From assembly GCF_024160105.1 (NCBI RefSeq), contig NZ_JAMFTQ010000011.1:1-64000 (forward strand): a stretch of 64,000 bases of DNA. The letters run 5' to 3'. The DNA comes from Corynebacterium stercoris (GTDB taxonomy: Bacteria; Actinomycetota; Actinomycetes; Mycobacteriales; Mycobacteriaceae). The notes beneath the pieces are model-generated. The model saw only the letters and a list, made by a program, of their open reading frames with translations, was not told the DNA's origin and did not search any database. The position numbers and the translations under genes were made by a program. Shown piece after piece: positions 52,248 to 61,629 of the stretch (the first letter of the stretch is position 1; each line of letters begins with the position of its first letter).

Positions 52248-52254
52248 CCCTCCC

Positions 52255-52270
52255 GCGCACATATGTGCGC
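52255..52270. promoter_or_regulatory. 16-bp perfect palindrome
   Basis: GCGCACATATGTGCGC lies eight bases after the PanC-like stop. It may be a short terminator stem or an operator. Just beyond it, CACACATAGATCACG (52275-52289) shares CACACATAG with 59343 and 59362 ahead of ptsI. Confidence 0.5.
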
Positions 52271-52406
52271 GACCCACACATAGATCACGGGAATCACATA
52301 ATTACCCCATTTGCCTGACAACACACAGCGATCCAAAATCCTGTGACTCATGTGACCACCGCTCCACCCGCGCCCCGCCACAATTCCCTGCGCTAAACTC
52401 GCAACC

Positions 52407-53693
52407 ATGTCTGCGCCCCTCATTGCCGGAATCCTCAACGACCGCCACGGCTTCAACTTCGACGCCGACCGCGTCCGCGAGACGGCCCGCACCGCCGCCT
52501 CCACAATTTACGAAGCCAGCAATGACGACGGGGCAGCAGTCCAGGTCGAGATCTTCGACACTCCCGTAGCCCACGGCACCCAGTTCGACGCGATCCCGAC
52601 GTCCGGCGCGTTCCAGCCGCGCGGCGCCGGCCAGCTTGACGACGGCCGCTTGTACGTCCTCCAGGAAGCCCCCGTAGGCACCCCGCTGGCGAACCTCATC
52701 GATCAAAAGCGCAGCAACAACGAGGTCTTCACCGCGCAGGAAACCCGCGATCTGCTCCAGCAGGTCGCCGAGACCGTCGACGCCTACAACGCCTCCGGCC
52801 AGGCAGATCTCCTCGCACGCTCCATCAACCCGGAGCACCTTCTGGTCCAGCCGGCGTGGTCCGACGTCCCCGTCAAGCTCTCCCTCGTGGGCCCGAGCCT
52901 GGAAACCGCAGCGCCGGAGGATAACCTCCACGATTTTTGGAATGTCGTCGCCGAGCTCACCGGCCAGCCCGTCGATGAGGAGGCTGCAACCAAGCACGCC
53001 ACCGCAGTCGGCTACCTGGAGCACGCCACGCAGGAGCTCACCGACAACACCTCGCTGATCGGCGCCCCGGTCGGCCCGCCGCTGGCAGCCTCTGCGCCGC
53101 AGAACCCGGACGATGCCCCGGTCGCCGACGTCTCCCCGCGCCCGCAAGACGGCTACCGCAAGCCGCCGGAGCCGTACCCGGCCAACGTCGCGCCCGCACC
53201 TGCGCCGGAGAAGAACCGCATGAACCCGTGGCCGTGGATCATCGCAGTCCTGGCGCTCGCGCTCGTCGCGCTCCTCGTCGCCTGGTGGTGGACCACCAAC
53301 CGCGGTGAGCAGTGGTCCGCCTCCGAGCAGCAGATCGCCGAGGCCTACCCGGGCATCGTGGGCAAGCGCGCCGGCCAGGCCGGCTGGGAGGGCCTGAAGT
53401 GCGAGTCCGCTGCACCTGACGCTGACCAGGAGGCAAAGGTCCGCTGCGCCAACGAGGATCTCGGCGTGACCGTGGCCAAGTACACCACCCAGTCGGAGCG
53501 CGACGACGCTGTCCCGGGTTCCGAGTACGCCACCGTCCTCGGCTCCGGCGAGTGCATGATCGACGATTTCGAGATCCCGGACGCATACCCGCAGGCTTTC
53601 GCCATGGCCCCGCGCGACAAGGGCCAGTTCCTGATCATTGTCAACGGCAACGAGGCTGAGGCGAAGCGCCTCGATCTCCCCGTCTGCAACTAA
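52407..53693 (+). CDS. Receptor-like membrane protein with degenerate kinase domain
   Basis: A 428-residue protein. Residues 60-220 read like a Ser/Thr kinase that has lost catalysis: a hinge-like [31 protein letters not shown] where HRDLKPxNIL would be, and VKLSLVG where DFG would be. A Pro/Ala linker and one membrane helix (275-296) lead to an extracellular domain (297-428) with four Cys (332, 347, 383, 427). That domain is repeated in the protein at 56345-56971. The kinase resemblance is by eye and needs structure prediction. TAAACT lies seven bases before the ATG, giving a leaderless start. Confidence 0.6.
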   Translation: MSAPLIAGILNDRHGFNFDADRVRETARTAASTIYEASNDDGAAVQVEIFDTPVAHGTQFDAIPTSGAFQPRGAGQLDDGRLYVLQEAPVGTPLANLIDQKRSNNEVFTAQETRDLLQQVAETVDAYNASGQADLLARSINPEHLLVQPAWSDVPVKLSLVGPSLETAAPEDNLHDFWNVVAELTGQPVDEEAATKHATAVGYLEHATQELTDNTSLIGAPVGPPLAASAPQNPDDAPVADVSPRPQDGYRKPPEPYPANVAPAPAPEKNRMNPWPWIIAVLALALVALLVAWWWTTNRGEQWSASEQQIAEAYPGIVGKRAGQAGWEGLKCESAAPDADQEAKVRCANEDLGVTVAKYTTQSERDDAVPGSEYATVLGSGECMIDDFEIPDAYPQAFAMAPRDKGQFLIIVNGNEAEAKRLDLPVCN

Positions 53694-53722
53694 CCAACAC
53701 CCAGCGACTACCATTGGCGGGC

Positions 53723-55315
53723 GTGAATCAGAAGCAGCCCGCCACCAACGCAGATAAGAACGCTGCCCCGCAGCAGTCCCTCTCTGAGCAGCAGCAGATC
53801 CGCCGCGCGAAGCGCCAAAAGCTTCTCGACGAAGGCCGGGAGCCCTACCCCGCCGAGATCAAGCGCACCACGAGCCTGCGCGATCTCCGCAACACCTACC
53901 AGGTTGTCGAGGCGGGCGACCCGTCCGCGAACGGCACCACCCACCTCGAGCCGGGCCAGGAAACCCAGGATGTGGTCTCGGTTGCCGGCCGCATCATGTT
54001 CCAGCGCAACACCGGCAAGCTCTGCTTCGCCACGCTGCAGGAGGGCGACGGCACCCAGCTGCAGGTCATGCTGTCTCTCGCGGAGGTCGGCGAGGAGAAC
54101 CTCGCGAACTGGAAGGCCGACACGGACCTCGGTGACATCGTCTCCGTCACCGGCCGCGTGATCGCGTCGCGCCGCGGCGAGCTCTCCGTCCAGGCCACCG
54201 AGTGGCAGATGGCATCCAAGGCGCTGCGCCCGCTGCCGGTCGCGTTCGCGGACATGAACGAGGAGCAGCGCGTCCGCCACCGCTACACCGACCTGATCAT
54301 GCGCGAGCAGGCGCGCACCAACGCGCTCACCCGCGTGAAGGTCATCGCCGCGGTGCGCAAGTACCTCACGCAGCTGGACTTCGTGGAGATTGAGACCCCG
54401 ATGCTCCAGACGCTGCACGGCGGCGCCGCCGCGCGCCCGTTTGTCACCCACTCGAACGCGCTGGATATCGACCTCTACCTGCGCATCGCGCCGGAGCTCT
54501 TCCTCAAGCGCGCCGTCGTCGGCGGCATCGACCGCGTCTTCGAAATCAACCGTAACTTCCGCAACGAGGGCATCGATTCCTCCCACTCGCCGGAGTTCAC
54601 CATGCTCGAGACCTACCAGGCCTGGGGCACCTACAAGGACGGCGCCCGCACCATGCAGGGGCTCGTCCAGTTCTGCGCGCGTGAGGTCTTCGGCACGGAG
54701 CAGGTCACGCTTGCCGACGGCACCGTCTACGACCTTTCCGGCGAGTGGAAAGTCCTCGAGATGTACCCGAGCCTGAACGAGGCGCTGCAGCGCAAGTTCC
54801 CGGGCCAGCCGGAGGTCACCGTCGATTCCACGGTGGAGGAGCTCACCGCCATCGCCGGTGTGATCGGCCTCGACGTGCCCAAGAATGCAGGCTGGCTCCA
54901 CGGCAAGCTCGTCGAGGAGATCTGGGAGCACCTCTGCTCCGACCAGCTCTACGAACCGACCTTCGTGATCAACTTCCCGGTCGAGACCTCCCCGCTCACC
55001 CGCGACCACCGCGAGCAGCGCGGCGTCACCGAGAAGTTCGACCTCTACGTCCGCGGCTTCGAGCTGGCCACCGGCTACTCTGAGCTCGTCGACCCGGTGA
55101 TCCAGCGCGAGCGCTTCGAGGACCAGGCACGCCTCGCCGCCCACGGAGATGACGAGGCAATGCTTCTCGACGAAAACTTCCTCGCCGCCATGGAGCAGGG
55201 CATGCCCCCGACCGCCGGCTGCGGCATGGGCGTGGACCGCCTCCTGATGGCCCTCACCGGCCTCGGTATCCGCGAGACCGTCCTCTTCCCCCTGGTGAAG
55301 CCGGAAGCCAACTAA
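53723..55315 (+). CDS. lysS: Lysyl-tRNA synthetase (class II)
   Basis: A class II synthetase of about 530 residues. It has an OB-fold anticodon domain ([23 protein letters not shown]) and the catalytic motifs: motif 2 [24 protein letters not shown] and motif 3 [15 protein letters not shown]. It attaches lysine to tRNA-Lys. Starts at TTG 53714 and GTG 53723 are in frame; TACCAT eight bases before GTG 53723 favours that near-leaderless start. It stands between two proteins that share a sensor domain (52407-53693 and 56345-56971). Confidence 0.96.
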   Translation: MNQKQPATNADKNAAPQQSLSEQQQIRRAKRQKLLDEGREPYPAEIKRTTSLRDLRNTYQVVEAGDPSANGTTHLEPGQETQDVVSVAGRIMFQRNTGKLCFATLQEGDGTQLQVMLSLAEVGEENLANWKADTDLGDIVSVTGRVIASRRGELSVQATEWQMASKALRPLPVAFADMNEEQRVRHRYTDLIMREQARTNALTRVKVIAAVRKYLTQLDFVEIETPMLQTLHGGAAARPFVTHSNALDIDLYLRIAPELFLKRAVVGGIDRVFEINRNFRNEGIDSSHSPEFTMLETYQAWGTYKDGARTMQGLVQFCAREVFGTEQVTLADGTVYDLSGEWKVLEMYPSLNEALQRKFPGQPEVTVDSTVEELTAIAGVIGLDVPKNAGWLHGKLVEEIWEHLCSDQLYEPTFVINFPVETSPLTRDHREQRGVTEKFDLYVRGFELATGYSELVDPVIQRERFEDQARLAAHGDDEAMLLDENFLAAMEQGMPPTAGCGMGVDRLLMALTGLGIRETVLFPLVKPEAN

Positions 55316-55456
55316 CACTTCAACGCGGCACCTGCCCCAACCCAGAAAGATTTTGCAGAATCTTTCTGGACCGCGCCCATTTCCCCAGGTCGCTACATTT
55401 CGTGACAATCTGCCGGAGACGAAGCTATCGGTGACACCACCCGGTAATCTACGGCC

Positions 55457-56332
55457 ATGACCACCTCCCGTGTCAGCCGCTTCCTGGCCGCGCCCGCCGC
55501 GCTCTTCCTCGCCGCCGCGACCCTTGCCGGCTGCTTCGGCGAGGAGAACGAGCTCGCCGAACCCACCCGCCCGTCCACCACGGCAGCCGCGACCACCACC
55601 ACCCAAGAAACGACCACCGAGGAAACGACCACTACCGAGGCCAGCAAGGAACCGGTCTGCGACATGGCCTACCTCGCGGAGCCGGGGGACTGGGGCGATT
55701 GGGAGATCGACATGTGCGACGGCGGCTTCGCCCGCGTCGGCGTCCCGCAAACTGATGCGGTCACGTACGTCCAATGGGACGGCGAAGCCTGGACCCGCCT
55801 CGTCGGCGACGGCACCCACTACAGCGAGATGGTAGGTGGGATGACGGACTGCTTCACCGACGCTCACATCGACAAGCTCGGCGTTCCCTCCCCGCTTCGC
55901 GAGCGCCTCCCGAAGTGCAACGGCAGGACCGCCCCGGCCCAACCAGCCCCCCAACAACCCGCCCAGAACCAAGCCACCGGCGAGATCATCACCATCACCG
56001 GCCTCGGCGAGGCCTACGAGGAGGCCAGCTACCCGGCGTGCGACGGCCGCAGCATCCTCATCCTCGATTCGATCATTGACCGCGGCAACACCGGCGCCGC
56101 CCAGGGCGAGCTCGCCCAGTGGGTCATGTTCGTCGACCCCTCCGGCATGGACCGCAGGTTCACCGTCCCCGGCCAGTGCCCGTCGCTGCGCGCGCAGGTT
56201 GATGGCAACAACGTCTACCCCGTGTACCTCGACTTCGGCCAGGACACCGCTGCCATGTGCCGCGCAAAGGCGACGTACGGCGGCAACGGCCGCATCCTGT
56301 CGGACCGCGCCGAGTACGTCGACCCCTGCTAG
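55457..56332 (+). CDS. Secreted lipoprotein of unknown function
   Basis: A 291-residue lipoprotein: signal peptide with lipobox LAGC (Cys26), then a Thr/Glu-rich linker (about 32-65, TTTTQETTTEETTTTE), then a Cys-containing domain (DMAYLAEPGDWGDWEIDMCDGG), a Pro/Ala/Gln linker and a second Cys-containing domain ending VDPC. At least seven cysteines after the lipid anchor suggest disulfide bonds. No known family. TAATCT lies six bases before ATG 55457 (leaderless). The paralogous sensor-like gene follows after 12 bases, so they form an operon. Confidence 0.7.
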   Translation: MTTSRVSRFLAAPAALFLAAATLAGCFGEENELAEPTRPSTTAAATTTTQETTTEETTTTEASKEPVCDMAYLAEPGDWGDWEIDMCDGGFARVGVPQTDAVTYVQWDGEAWTRLVGDGTHYSEMVGGMTDCFTDAHIDKLGVPSPLRERLPKCNGRTAPAQPAPQQPAQNQATGEIITITGLGEAYEEASYPACDGRSILILDSIIDRGNTGAAQGELAQWVMFVDPSGMDRRFTVPGQCPSLRAQVDGNNVYPVYLDFGQDTAAMCRAKATYGGNGRILSDRAEYVDPC

Positions 56333-56344
56333 ACGGAGCCTCCC

Positions 56345-56971
56345 ATGACCCAGCCAATGGAACCCACCGACCGCCCGCGCCAGTACTTCCCGGACACGGA
56401 CCCAAACCTGCCTACGATCGACCCCACCCACCCCGATCCAGACGCGGTTTACCTTGCCGACGCCCAGCCCAAGCGCCGCACCTGGCCGTGGATCGTTCTC
56501 ATCCTCGCCCTCATCGCCGCGCTCGGCGCCGGCGGCGCATGGTGGTACACCGAGCGCGCGAACCAGCAGCCGTGGCAGGGCAAGGACGCGGACATCGCCC
56601 GCGCCTTCCCCGGGCTTGTCTCGCTTAACGACGGAGGAAAAGCGCCCACCGGCATGCGCTGCCACAGCGCCACCCCGGAGGGCGACGAGCTCGCCAAGAT
56701 CCGCTGCGCCAGCCCCGACGCCGGCATCAACATCTACGCCTTCGAGTCCCCCGAGCAGCGCGACGCCGCCCTCCCTCCCGAGCAAGAACATTTTGCTAAC
56801 GACGTCTGCACCCTCGCCTCCGCCGAACTCCCAGACCAGACGCTGCCCGCCTACTTCCTGGCCCCCAGCCCAATCGCCGGCAGCCCTGCCCCCTCGAACC
56901 TGGACCGCTTCCTTCTCATCGTGAACGGCGCAGACGCGGAAAACCTCCGCCTCCAGCTCCCCATCTGCTAA
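56345..56971 (+). CDS. Membrane protein with four-cysteine extracellular domain, paralogue of 52407-53693
   Basis: A 208-residue single-pass protein: Pro/Asp-rich cytoplasmic part (1-42), a helix after KRRTWPW (47-68), and an extracellular domain with Cys at 106, 121, 155 and 208. The domain aligns with residues 297-428 of the pseudokinase-like protein: W-x-x-x-x-x-x-I-A-x-A-x-P-G-x-V, G-x-x-C-x-S-A-x-P, A-K-x-R-C-A, F-L-I-I/L-I-V-N-G, and L-P-x-C at the end. It has no kinase-like part. Translation probably depends on the lipoprotein gene upstream. Function unknown; a sensor or binding domain is inferred from the shared layout. Confidence 0.7.
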   Translation: MTQPMEPTDRPRQYFPDTDPNLPTIDPTHPDPDAVYLADAQPKRRTWPWIVLILALIAALGAGGAWWYTERANQQPWQGKDADIARAFPGLVSLNDGGKAPTGMRCHSATPEGDELAKIRCASPDAGINIYAFESPEQRDAALPPEQEHFANDVCTLASAELPDQTLPAYFLAPSPIAGSPAPSNLDRFLLIVNGADAENLRLQLPIC

Positions 56972-57016
56972 AAGTGCTTTACCTCACACTGCCGGCCAGT
57001 CTGGCCAAAAATCATA

Positions 57017-57077
57017 GGGACTACTAAAGTTTGAGGCATGTAAGCCCGAGCCGCGACCCCCACGCGCTCGGGCTTTT
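57017..57077 (+). promoter_or_regulatory. RAT-like antiterminator with overlapping terminator ahead of PTS gene
   Basis: GGGACTACTAAAGTTTGAGG and the following CATGTAAGCC (57017-57046) have the spacing of a BglG/LicT ribonucleic antiterminator: TACT, eight bases, AGGCA. The 3' part overlaps an intrinsic terminator, AAGCCCGAGC (57042-57051) with GCTCGGGCTT (57066-57075), then TTG. That is the standard arrangement where a sugar-activated antiterminator protein stabilises RAT and lets transcription continue into the PTS gene 44 bases downstream. No BglG-type gene lies in the window. Confidence 0.6.
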
Positions 57078-57120
57078 GTCCTGTCTATATCCCACTCCTG
57101 CACCAAAAGGAGCACGCACT

Positions 57121-59274
57121 ATGGCAACCACGAAGGCGGACCTGAACTCTCAGGCCGCTGACATCATCGCCGGCATCGGCGGCCCGGAGAACGTGAAGTC
57201 GCTGACGCACTGCGCGACCCGTCTCCGCTTCGAACTCCACGATGCCTCTCTCGCGGACAAGGACCGCCTTGAGGCCAACCCGAAGGTCATGGGCGCTGTC
57301 CCGCAGGGCGGCTCCCACTACCAGGTGATCGTGGGTGGCGACGTCGCCACCGTCTACAACTCGATCAACGCCCTGCCTGAGATGCAGGGCCGCAAGCAGC
57401 TCTCCAACGACGACCTCAAGGCGCAGCAGCGCGACAAAGCCAAGGGCAAGATGCCGTGGCTGGATGCGTTCTTCGAGTATCTCTCGGATTCCTTCCGCCC
57501 GATCCTCGGCGTCCTCCTCGGCGCCTCGCTGATCATCGCCTTCGCCGCGGTCCTCGACGCCTTCCACCTCGTCGACTTCCGCGCCGAGGTCAAGACCCCG
57601 GGCTGGCAGTTCGTCGACGCGATGTGGGGCTCGGTCTTCTTCTTCCTCCCGGTCGCCGTCGCCTACAACGCCGGTAAGAAGCTCGACATCGACCCGTGGG
57701 TGCCCGCCGCCATCATGCTGGCGCTCTTCACCCCGGACTACCTGAACCTCATGGAGCACCCGGAGGCCCGCACCGTCGATCTCTTCGGCAGCCCGACGAG
57801 CGTTGTCGACGTCTTCGGCCTGCCGATGATTCTCAACGGCTACAACGGCAACGTCTTCGTCCCGCTCATCATGGCCGCCGTCGCCGCACTCGTGTACAAG
57901 GCGCTGCAGAAGGTCATCCCGTCCGCGGTCCACATGGTCTTCGTGCCGTTCCTCACCCTGCTGGTGATGATCCCGGTCACCGCCTTCATCATCGGCCCCT
58001 TCGGCTACCTGCTCGGCGCGTGGATTGGCACCGGCCTCGCCTGGATGAACGGTAACGCTCCGTTCATCTTCGCTCTGCTCATCCCGATGCTGTACCCGTT
58101 CCTGGTGCCGCTCGGCCTGCACTGGCCGCTGAACGCCCTGATGCTGGTGAACATCAACACCCTTGGTTACGACTTCATCCAGGGCCCCATGGGCGCATGG
58201 AACTTCGCCTGCTTCGGCGCCACCGCCGCTGTGCTCGCGCTGTCCATCCGCGACCACGATCCGCTCATGCGCCAGACCTCCGGCTCGGCGCTCGCCGCCG
58301 GCCTCCTCGGCGGCATTTCCGAGCCCTCCCTCTACGGCATCCACCTGCGCTACAAGAAGATCTACCCGCGCATGCTGGTCGGCTGCTTCGCCGGCGGCTT
58401 GACCATCGCCATCCTTGGCACGCCGTTCGGCGGCGTGAAGACGAACGCTTTCGTCTTCACCTCCCTGCCCACCATGTTCGTCTTCGACCCGATGTGGGTC
58501 TACATGCTCGCCATCGCCGTGGCGTTCTTCACCTCCTTCTTCATCATCCTGGCCACGGACTACCGCACCCCGGAGGAGAAGGAAGAGGCCCTCGCCCGCG
58601 CAGCCGCCGCCCGCGAGGAGTCCGAGGACGACGCCGCAGCCGCGCAGGTCTCCGCACTTGAGCCTGGCGACGAGCCCATCGCCCCCGCCGCAGCTTCTTC
58701 GCCCGCTGCACCCGCCACCGGCAGCACCGCGCTCGCAACCGCCCCGGCCGCCACGGCCACGGCAACCGAGACCGCCGAGGCCCCTGCCGACCCGATCACC
58801 GTCGACGTCCTCGCACCCATCGCCGGCGAGGTCGTCGCCCAGGAAGCGATCAACGACGCCGCCTTCGCCGCCGGCGCCCTCGGCAAGGCCGTCGGCGTGA
58901 TCCCGGCCGCCGACACCCAGACCGCCACCGTGGTCGCCCCCGTCGCCGGCAAGATCATCTCCGTAGCCAAGACCGGCCACGCGTACGGCATCAAGACCGC
59001 CGACGGCGTCGAGATCCTCGTCCACATCGGCATCGACACCGTCGCACTCGAAGGCGCGGGCTTCACCCCGGTCGTGGAGCGCAAGCAGCAGGTCGACGCG
59101 GGCACCCCGCTTGCCGACGTCGATTTCGCCTCCATCCGCTCCTCCAACACCGACCCCACCGTGATCACCACCGTGGTGAACACAAAGAAGCTTGCCGACG
59201 TCACCGACATCGCCCAGCCGAACCCCAACGGCGCAGTCGCCGCCGGAGACCCGGTCCTCCGCGCCACCAAGTAA
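57121..59274 (+). CDS. PTS sugar permease EIIBCA (PtsG-like, glucose/beta-glucoside family)
   Basis: A 717-residue three-domain permease. The EIIB domain (about 1-95) has the phosphorylated Cys in LTHCATRLRFEL. EIIC (about 110-485) has the highly conserved LYPFLVPLGLHWPLNALM and DFIQGPMGAWNFACFG segments, very close to C. glutamicum PtsG. An Ala/Pro-rich linker joins EIIA-Glc (about 580-690), with the phospho-His in VEILVHIGIDT. AAGGAG precedes ATG 57121. The RAT/terminator leader argues for a beta-glucoside-like regulation, while the protein resembles the glucose permease, so I leave the sugar open. ptsI follows after 195 bases. Confidence 0.88.
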   Translation: MATTKADLNSQAADIIAGIGGPENVKSLTHCATRLRFELHDASLADKDRLEANPKVMGAVPQGGSHYQVIVGGDVATVYNSINALPEMQGRKQLSNDDLKAQQRDKAKGKMPWLDAFFEYLSDSFRPILGVLLGASLIIAFAAVLDAFHLVDFRAEVKTPGWQFVDAMWGSVFFFLPVAVAYNAGKKLDIDPWVPAAIMLALFTPDYLNLMEHPEARTVDLFGSPTSVVDVFGLPMILNGYNGNVFVPLIMAAVAALVYKALQKVIPSAVHMVFVPFLTLLVMIPVTAFIIGPFGYLLGAWIGTGLAWMNGNAPFIFALLIPMLYPFLVPLGLHWPLNALMLVNINTLGYDFIQGPMGAWNFACFGATAAVLALSIRDHDPLMRQTSGSALAAGLLGGISEPSLYGIHLRYKKIYPRMLVGCFAGGLTIAILGTPFGGVKTNAFVFTSLPTMFVFDPMWVYMLAIAVAFFTSFFIILATDYRTPEEKEEALARAAAAREESEDDAAAAQVSALEPGDEPIAPAAASSPAAPATGSTALATAPAATATATETAEAPADPITVDVLAPIAGEVVAQEAINDAAFAAGALGKAVGVIPAADTQTATVVAPVAGKIISVAKTGHAYGIKTADGVEILVHIGIDTVALEGAGFTPVVERKQQVDAGTPLADVDFASIRSSNTDPTVITTVVNTKKLADVTDIAQPNPNGAVAAGDPVLRATK

Positions 59275-59469
59275 CTCCCACAACGCCACACGGCGGGGAC
59301 CACTCCAATCCCCGCCCGGCGGCCCGGCTAGCGCCACAACCGCACACATAGTTGCGCCTCGCACACATAGATCGCGAAAAACCAAAGTGTGGCGCAATTC
59401 GCTGAGAGACAACTCCACCCTTAGAAGCCCCTCCACAAGAAGCCCCCACACCCAAAGGACCCCGCAGAA

Positions 59470-61170
59470 ATGACCTCCCCAGCAGAACGCAAAGTCCTCC
59501 ACGGCATCGGTGTCTCCGCAGGCACCGCCTCCGGCCCTGTCGCTATCGTGACCCCGGCAGTCGGCATTGACGAGCACGAGCCCGCCTCGGTCGACCTCGA
59601 GGCTGATTCCCAACGCGTCCGTGACGCACTCCAGCAGGTCGCAACCAGCCTCACGAACCGCGCCGAGCACGCCAACTCCGAGACCTCCAAGAAGGTCCTC
59701 GAAGCCACCGCCGCACTCGCGACCGACCGCGGCCTGATCAAGCAGATCGATAAGGAGCTGAAGAAGGGCACCGGCGTCACCAAGGCAATCCACGACGCCG
59801 TCGAGGTCTACGCCGGCAAGCTCCGCAAGATCGGCGGCTACATGGCGGAGCGCGTGACGGATCTCTACGACATCCGCGACCGTGCCACCGCCCGCGTCCG
59901 CAACCTCCCGGAGCCTGGCATCCCAACGCTGGAGGGGCCCTCCATTCTCGTTGCTGAAGACCTCGCCCCGGCAGAGACCGCCACGCTGGATCCCGACCAG
60001 GTGCTGGGCATCATCACGGAGGCCGGCGGCGCCACCTCCCACACGGCGATCCTCGCCGCCCAGCTCGGTATCCCCGCAGCTGTCCAGGTGAAGGGTATCG
60101 CCGAAGCGATCGCCAACACCCCAGTCGCCGCCCTCGACGGGGGAGTGGGCGAGGTCATCGTCGCCCCGACCCCGCAGGACATCGAAGAGCTTGAGGAGCG
60201 CTCCCGCCGCCGCGCCGCGGCCCTTGCCGGCTCCTCCGGCGAGGGTGCCACTAAGGACGGCCACAAGGTCAAGCTCCTCGCCAACATCGGCACCGCCGAC
60301 GACGCCGCGAAGGCCGCTCAGTACGACCTCGAGGGCTCCGGCCTCTTCCGCACCGAGTTCCTCTTCTTGGATCGCGACGCCGCCCCAACTGTAGAGGAGC
60401 AGACCGAGACCTATATATCTGTGCTGAAGAGTTTCGGTCGGCGCCGCGTGGTGGTCCGCACCCTCGACGCCGGCGCGGACAAGCCACTCTCCTTCGCCGA
60501 TCTCGGCCCGGAGGAGAACCCAGCCCTCGGCCGCCGCGGACTGCGTCTCTCGATGGCACGCGAGGATCTTCTCGACGACCAGCTCCAGGCCCTCGCCAAC
60601 GCCCGCGAAGCCGTCGAGGGTGCCGAGCTCTGGGTCATGGCCCCCATGGTCGCCACCGTGGAGGAGGCGGAATGGTTCGCCAACAAGGCTCGGGGCTACA
60701 ACTTGCCGACGGTCGGAGTCATGGTCGAGACTCCCGCAGCCGCCATCATGTCGGAGCAGATCCTCTCGATCGCCGACTTTGCCTCTATCGGCACGAACGA
60801 CCTGTCGCAGTACACGATGGCCGCCGACCGCATGCAGGGCGAGCTCGCCGAGCTGCTCATCCCGTGGCAGCCGGCGGTGCTCAAGATGATCCGCGAGACC
60901 GCCCAGGGCGGCGAGCGCAATGGCAAGCCAATCGGTGTCTGTGGCGAGGCCGGCGGTGATCCGCTGGTGGCGCTCGTGCTCGTGGGCCTGGGTGTGCAGT
61001 CCCTTTCCATGGCACCGGGCAAGGTGAACGCCGTGCGGGCGGCGCTGCGCCTGCACGACCTGCAGGCGTGCAAGCAGATGGCCCGCCTTGCGCTGGAGTC
61101 GCCGACTGCCGCGCAGGCCCGCGAGGCAGTGCTTGGCGCGGCGGATCCGGTGCTGCGAGATCTCCTCTAA
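59470..61170 (+). CDS. ptsI: Phosphoenolpyruvate-protein phosphotransferase (PTS enzyme I)
   Basis: A 566-residue cytosolic enzyme that passes phosphate from PEP to HPr. The phospho-His lies in GGATSHTAILAAQLGIPA (about residues 186-203). The PEP-binding barrel has FRTEFLFLDRDAAP, VRTLDAGADKPL and the catalytic-Cys region IGVCGEAGGDP. AAGGA precedes ATG. In C. glutamicum ptsI lies with the fructose PTS genes, so pairing with a PtsG-like permease is less common. Two CACACATAG motifs lie in the 195-base gap upstream. Confidence 0.96.
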   Translation: MTSPAERKVLHGIGVSAGTASGPVAIVTPAVGIDEHEPASVDLEADSQRVRDALQQVATSLTNRAEHANSETSKKVLEATAALATDRGLIKQIDKELKKGTGVTKAIHDAVEVYAGKLRKIGGYMAERVTDLYDIRDRATARVRNLPEPGIPTLEGPSILVAEDLAPAETATLDPDQVLGIITEAGGATSHTAILAAQLGIPAAVQVKGIAEAIANTPVAALDGGVGEVIVAPTPQDIEELEERSRRRAAALAGSSGEGATKDGHKVKLLANIGTADDAAKAAQYDLEGSGLFRTEFLFLDRDAAPTVEEQTETYISVLKSFGRRRVVVRTLDAGADKPLSFADLGPEENPALGRRGLRLSMAREDLLDDQLQALANAREAVEGAELWVMAPMVATVEEAEWFANKARGYNLPTVGVMVETPAAAIMSEQILSIADFASIGTNDLSQYTMAADRMQGELAELLIPWQPAVLKMIRETAQGGERNGKPIGVCGEAGGDPLVALVLVGLGVQSLSMAPGKVNAVRAALRLHDLQACKQMARLALESPTAAQAREAVLGAADPVLRDLL

Positions 61171-61629
61171 TTCTCAAAAGAGGCTACGGCGGGTCGCGGA
61201 TGTTAGCTCACAGCGATGTTTAATCTTCGCGACACGCCGCAGCAACCGACAGTTCACAGCAAACCGACCTGTAGTGCCATCCTAAAACCCCAGCTAGACG
61301 GCTTGGCTACCCCATTGTGGGGGTGGACTGGTGTGTTTGGAGTGAAACGAGTGAAGATTTGGTGCGAAATTACTGGGAATCTAAAATCCCAGCTCAGCGG
61401 GCAACTTCCTGGGTTACCGGTGTCAAACCTCTCCAGTGGAGGAAAGTTAACTTCTAGATGACTTGCAAGAGGTTTGGCGCATTCGTAATGTATCGGGGGA
61501 CGGAGCCGATACAGGTAATTGAGAACCACGGGTGATCTTTTACCGAAGTCCCGTTTGTTCCGGAAAAGTTTTCGGCCGAGACGACCGTCTGGGTCAGACT
61601 CACCTACTACTCTCTAGGAGTATTTACAC
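61171..61629 (+). other. Gene-free region upstream of the coiled-coil surface protein
   Basis: 459 bases of lower GC content without a credible gene. It contains a small perfect hairpin (CTGGGA 61373-61378 with TCCCAG 61387-61392) and a degenerate direct repeat about 100 bases apart (CTAAAACCCCAGCT near 61282 and CTAAAATCCCAGCT at 61381). AGGAG precedes the next gene's ATG by about 10 bases. The promoter of that highly biased gene should lie here, but I could not fix it by eye. Confidence 0.5.

Noticed and set aside
53708-56791. A 1027-codon open frame antisense to lysS and following genes
   Set aside because: Shadow of lysS and its neighbours; low complexity and no recognisable domain.
57085-61056. 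A 1323-codon open frame antisense to the PTS permease and ptsI
   Set aside because: It mirrors the codon bias of two certain genes (G/C in third positions leaves the opposite frame open), is low-complexity (Gly/Val/Asp/Arg-rich) and matches no family.
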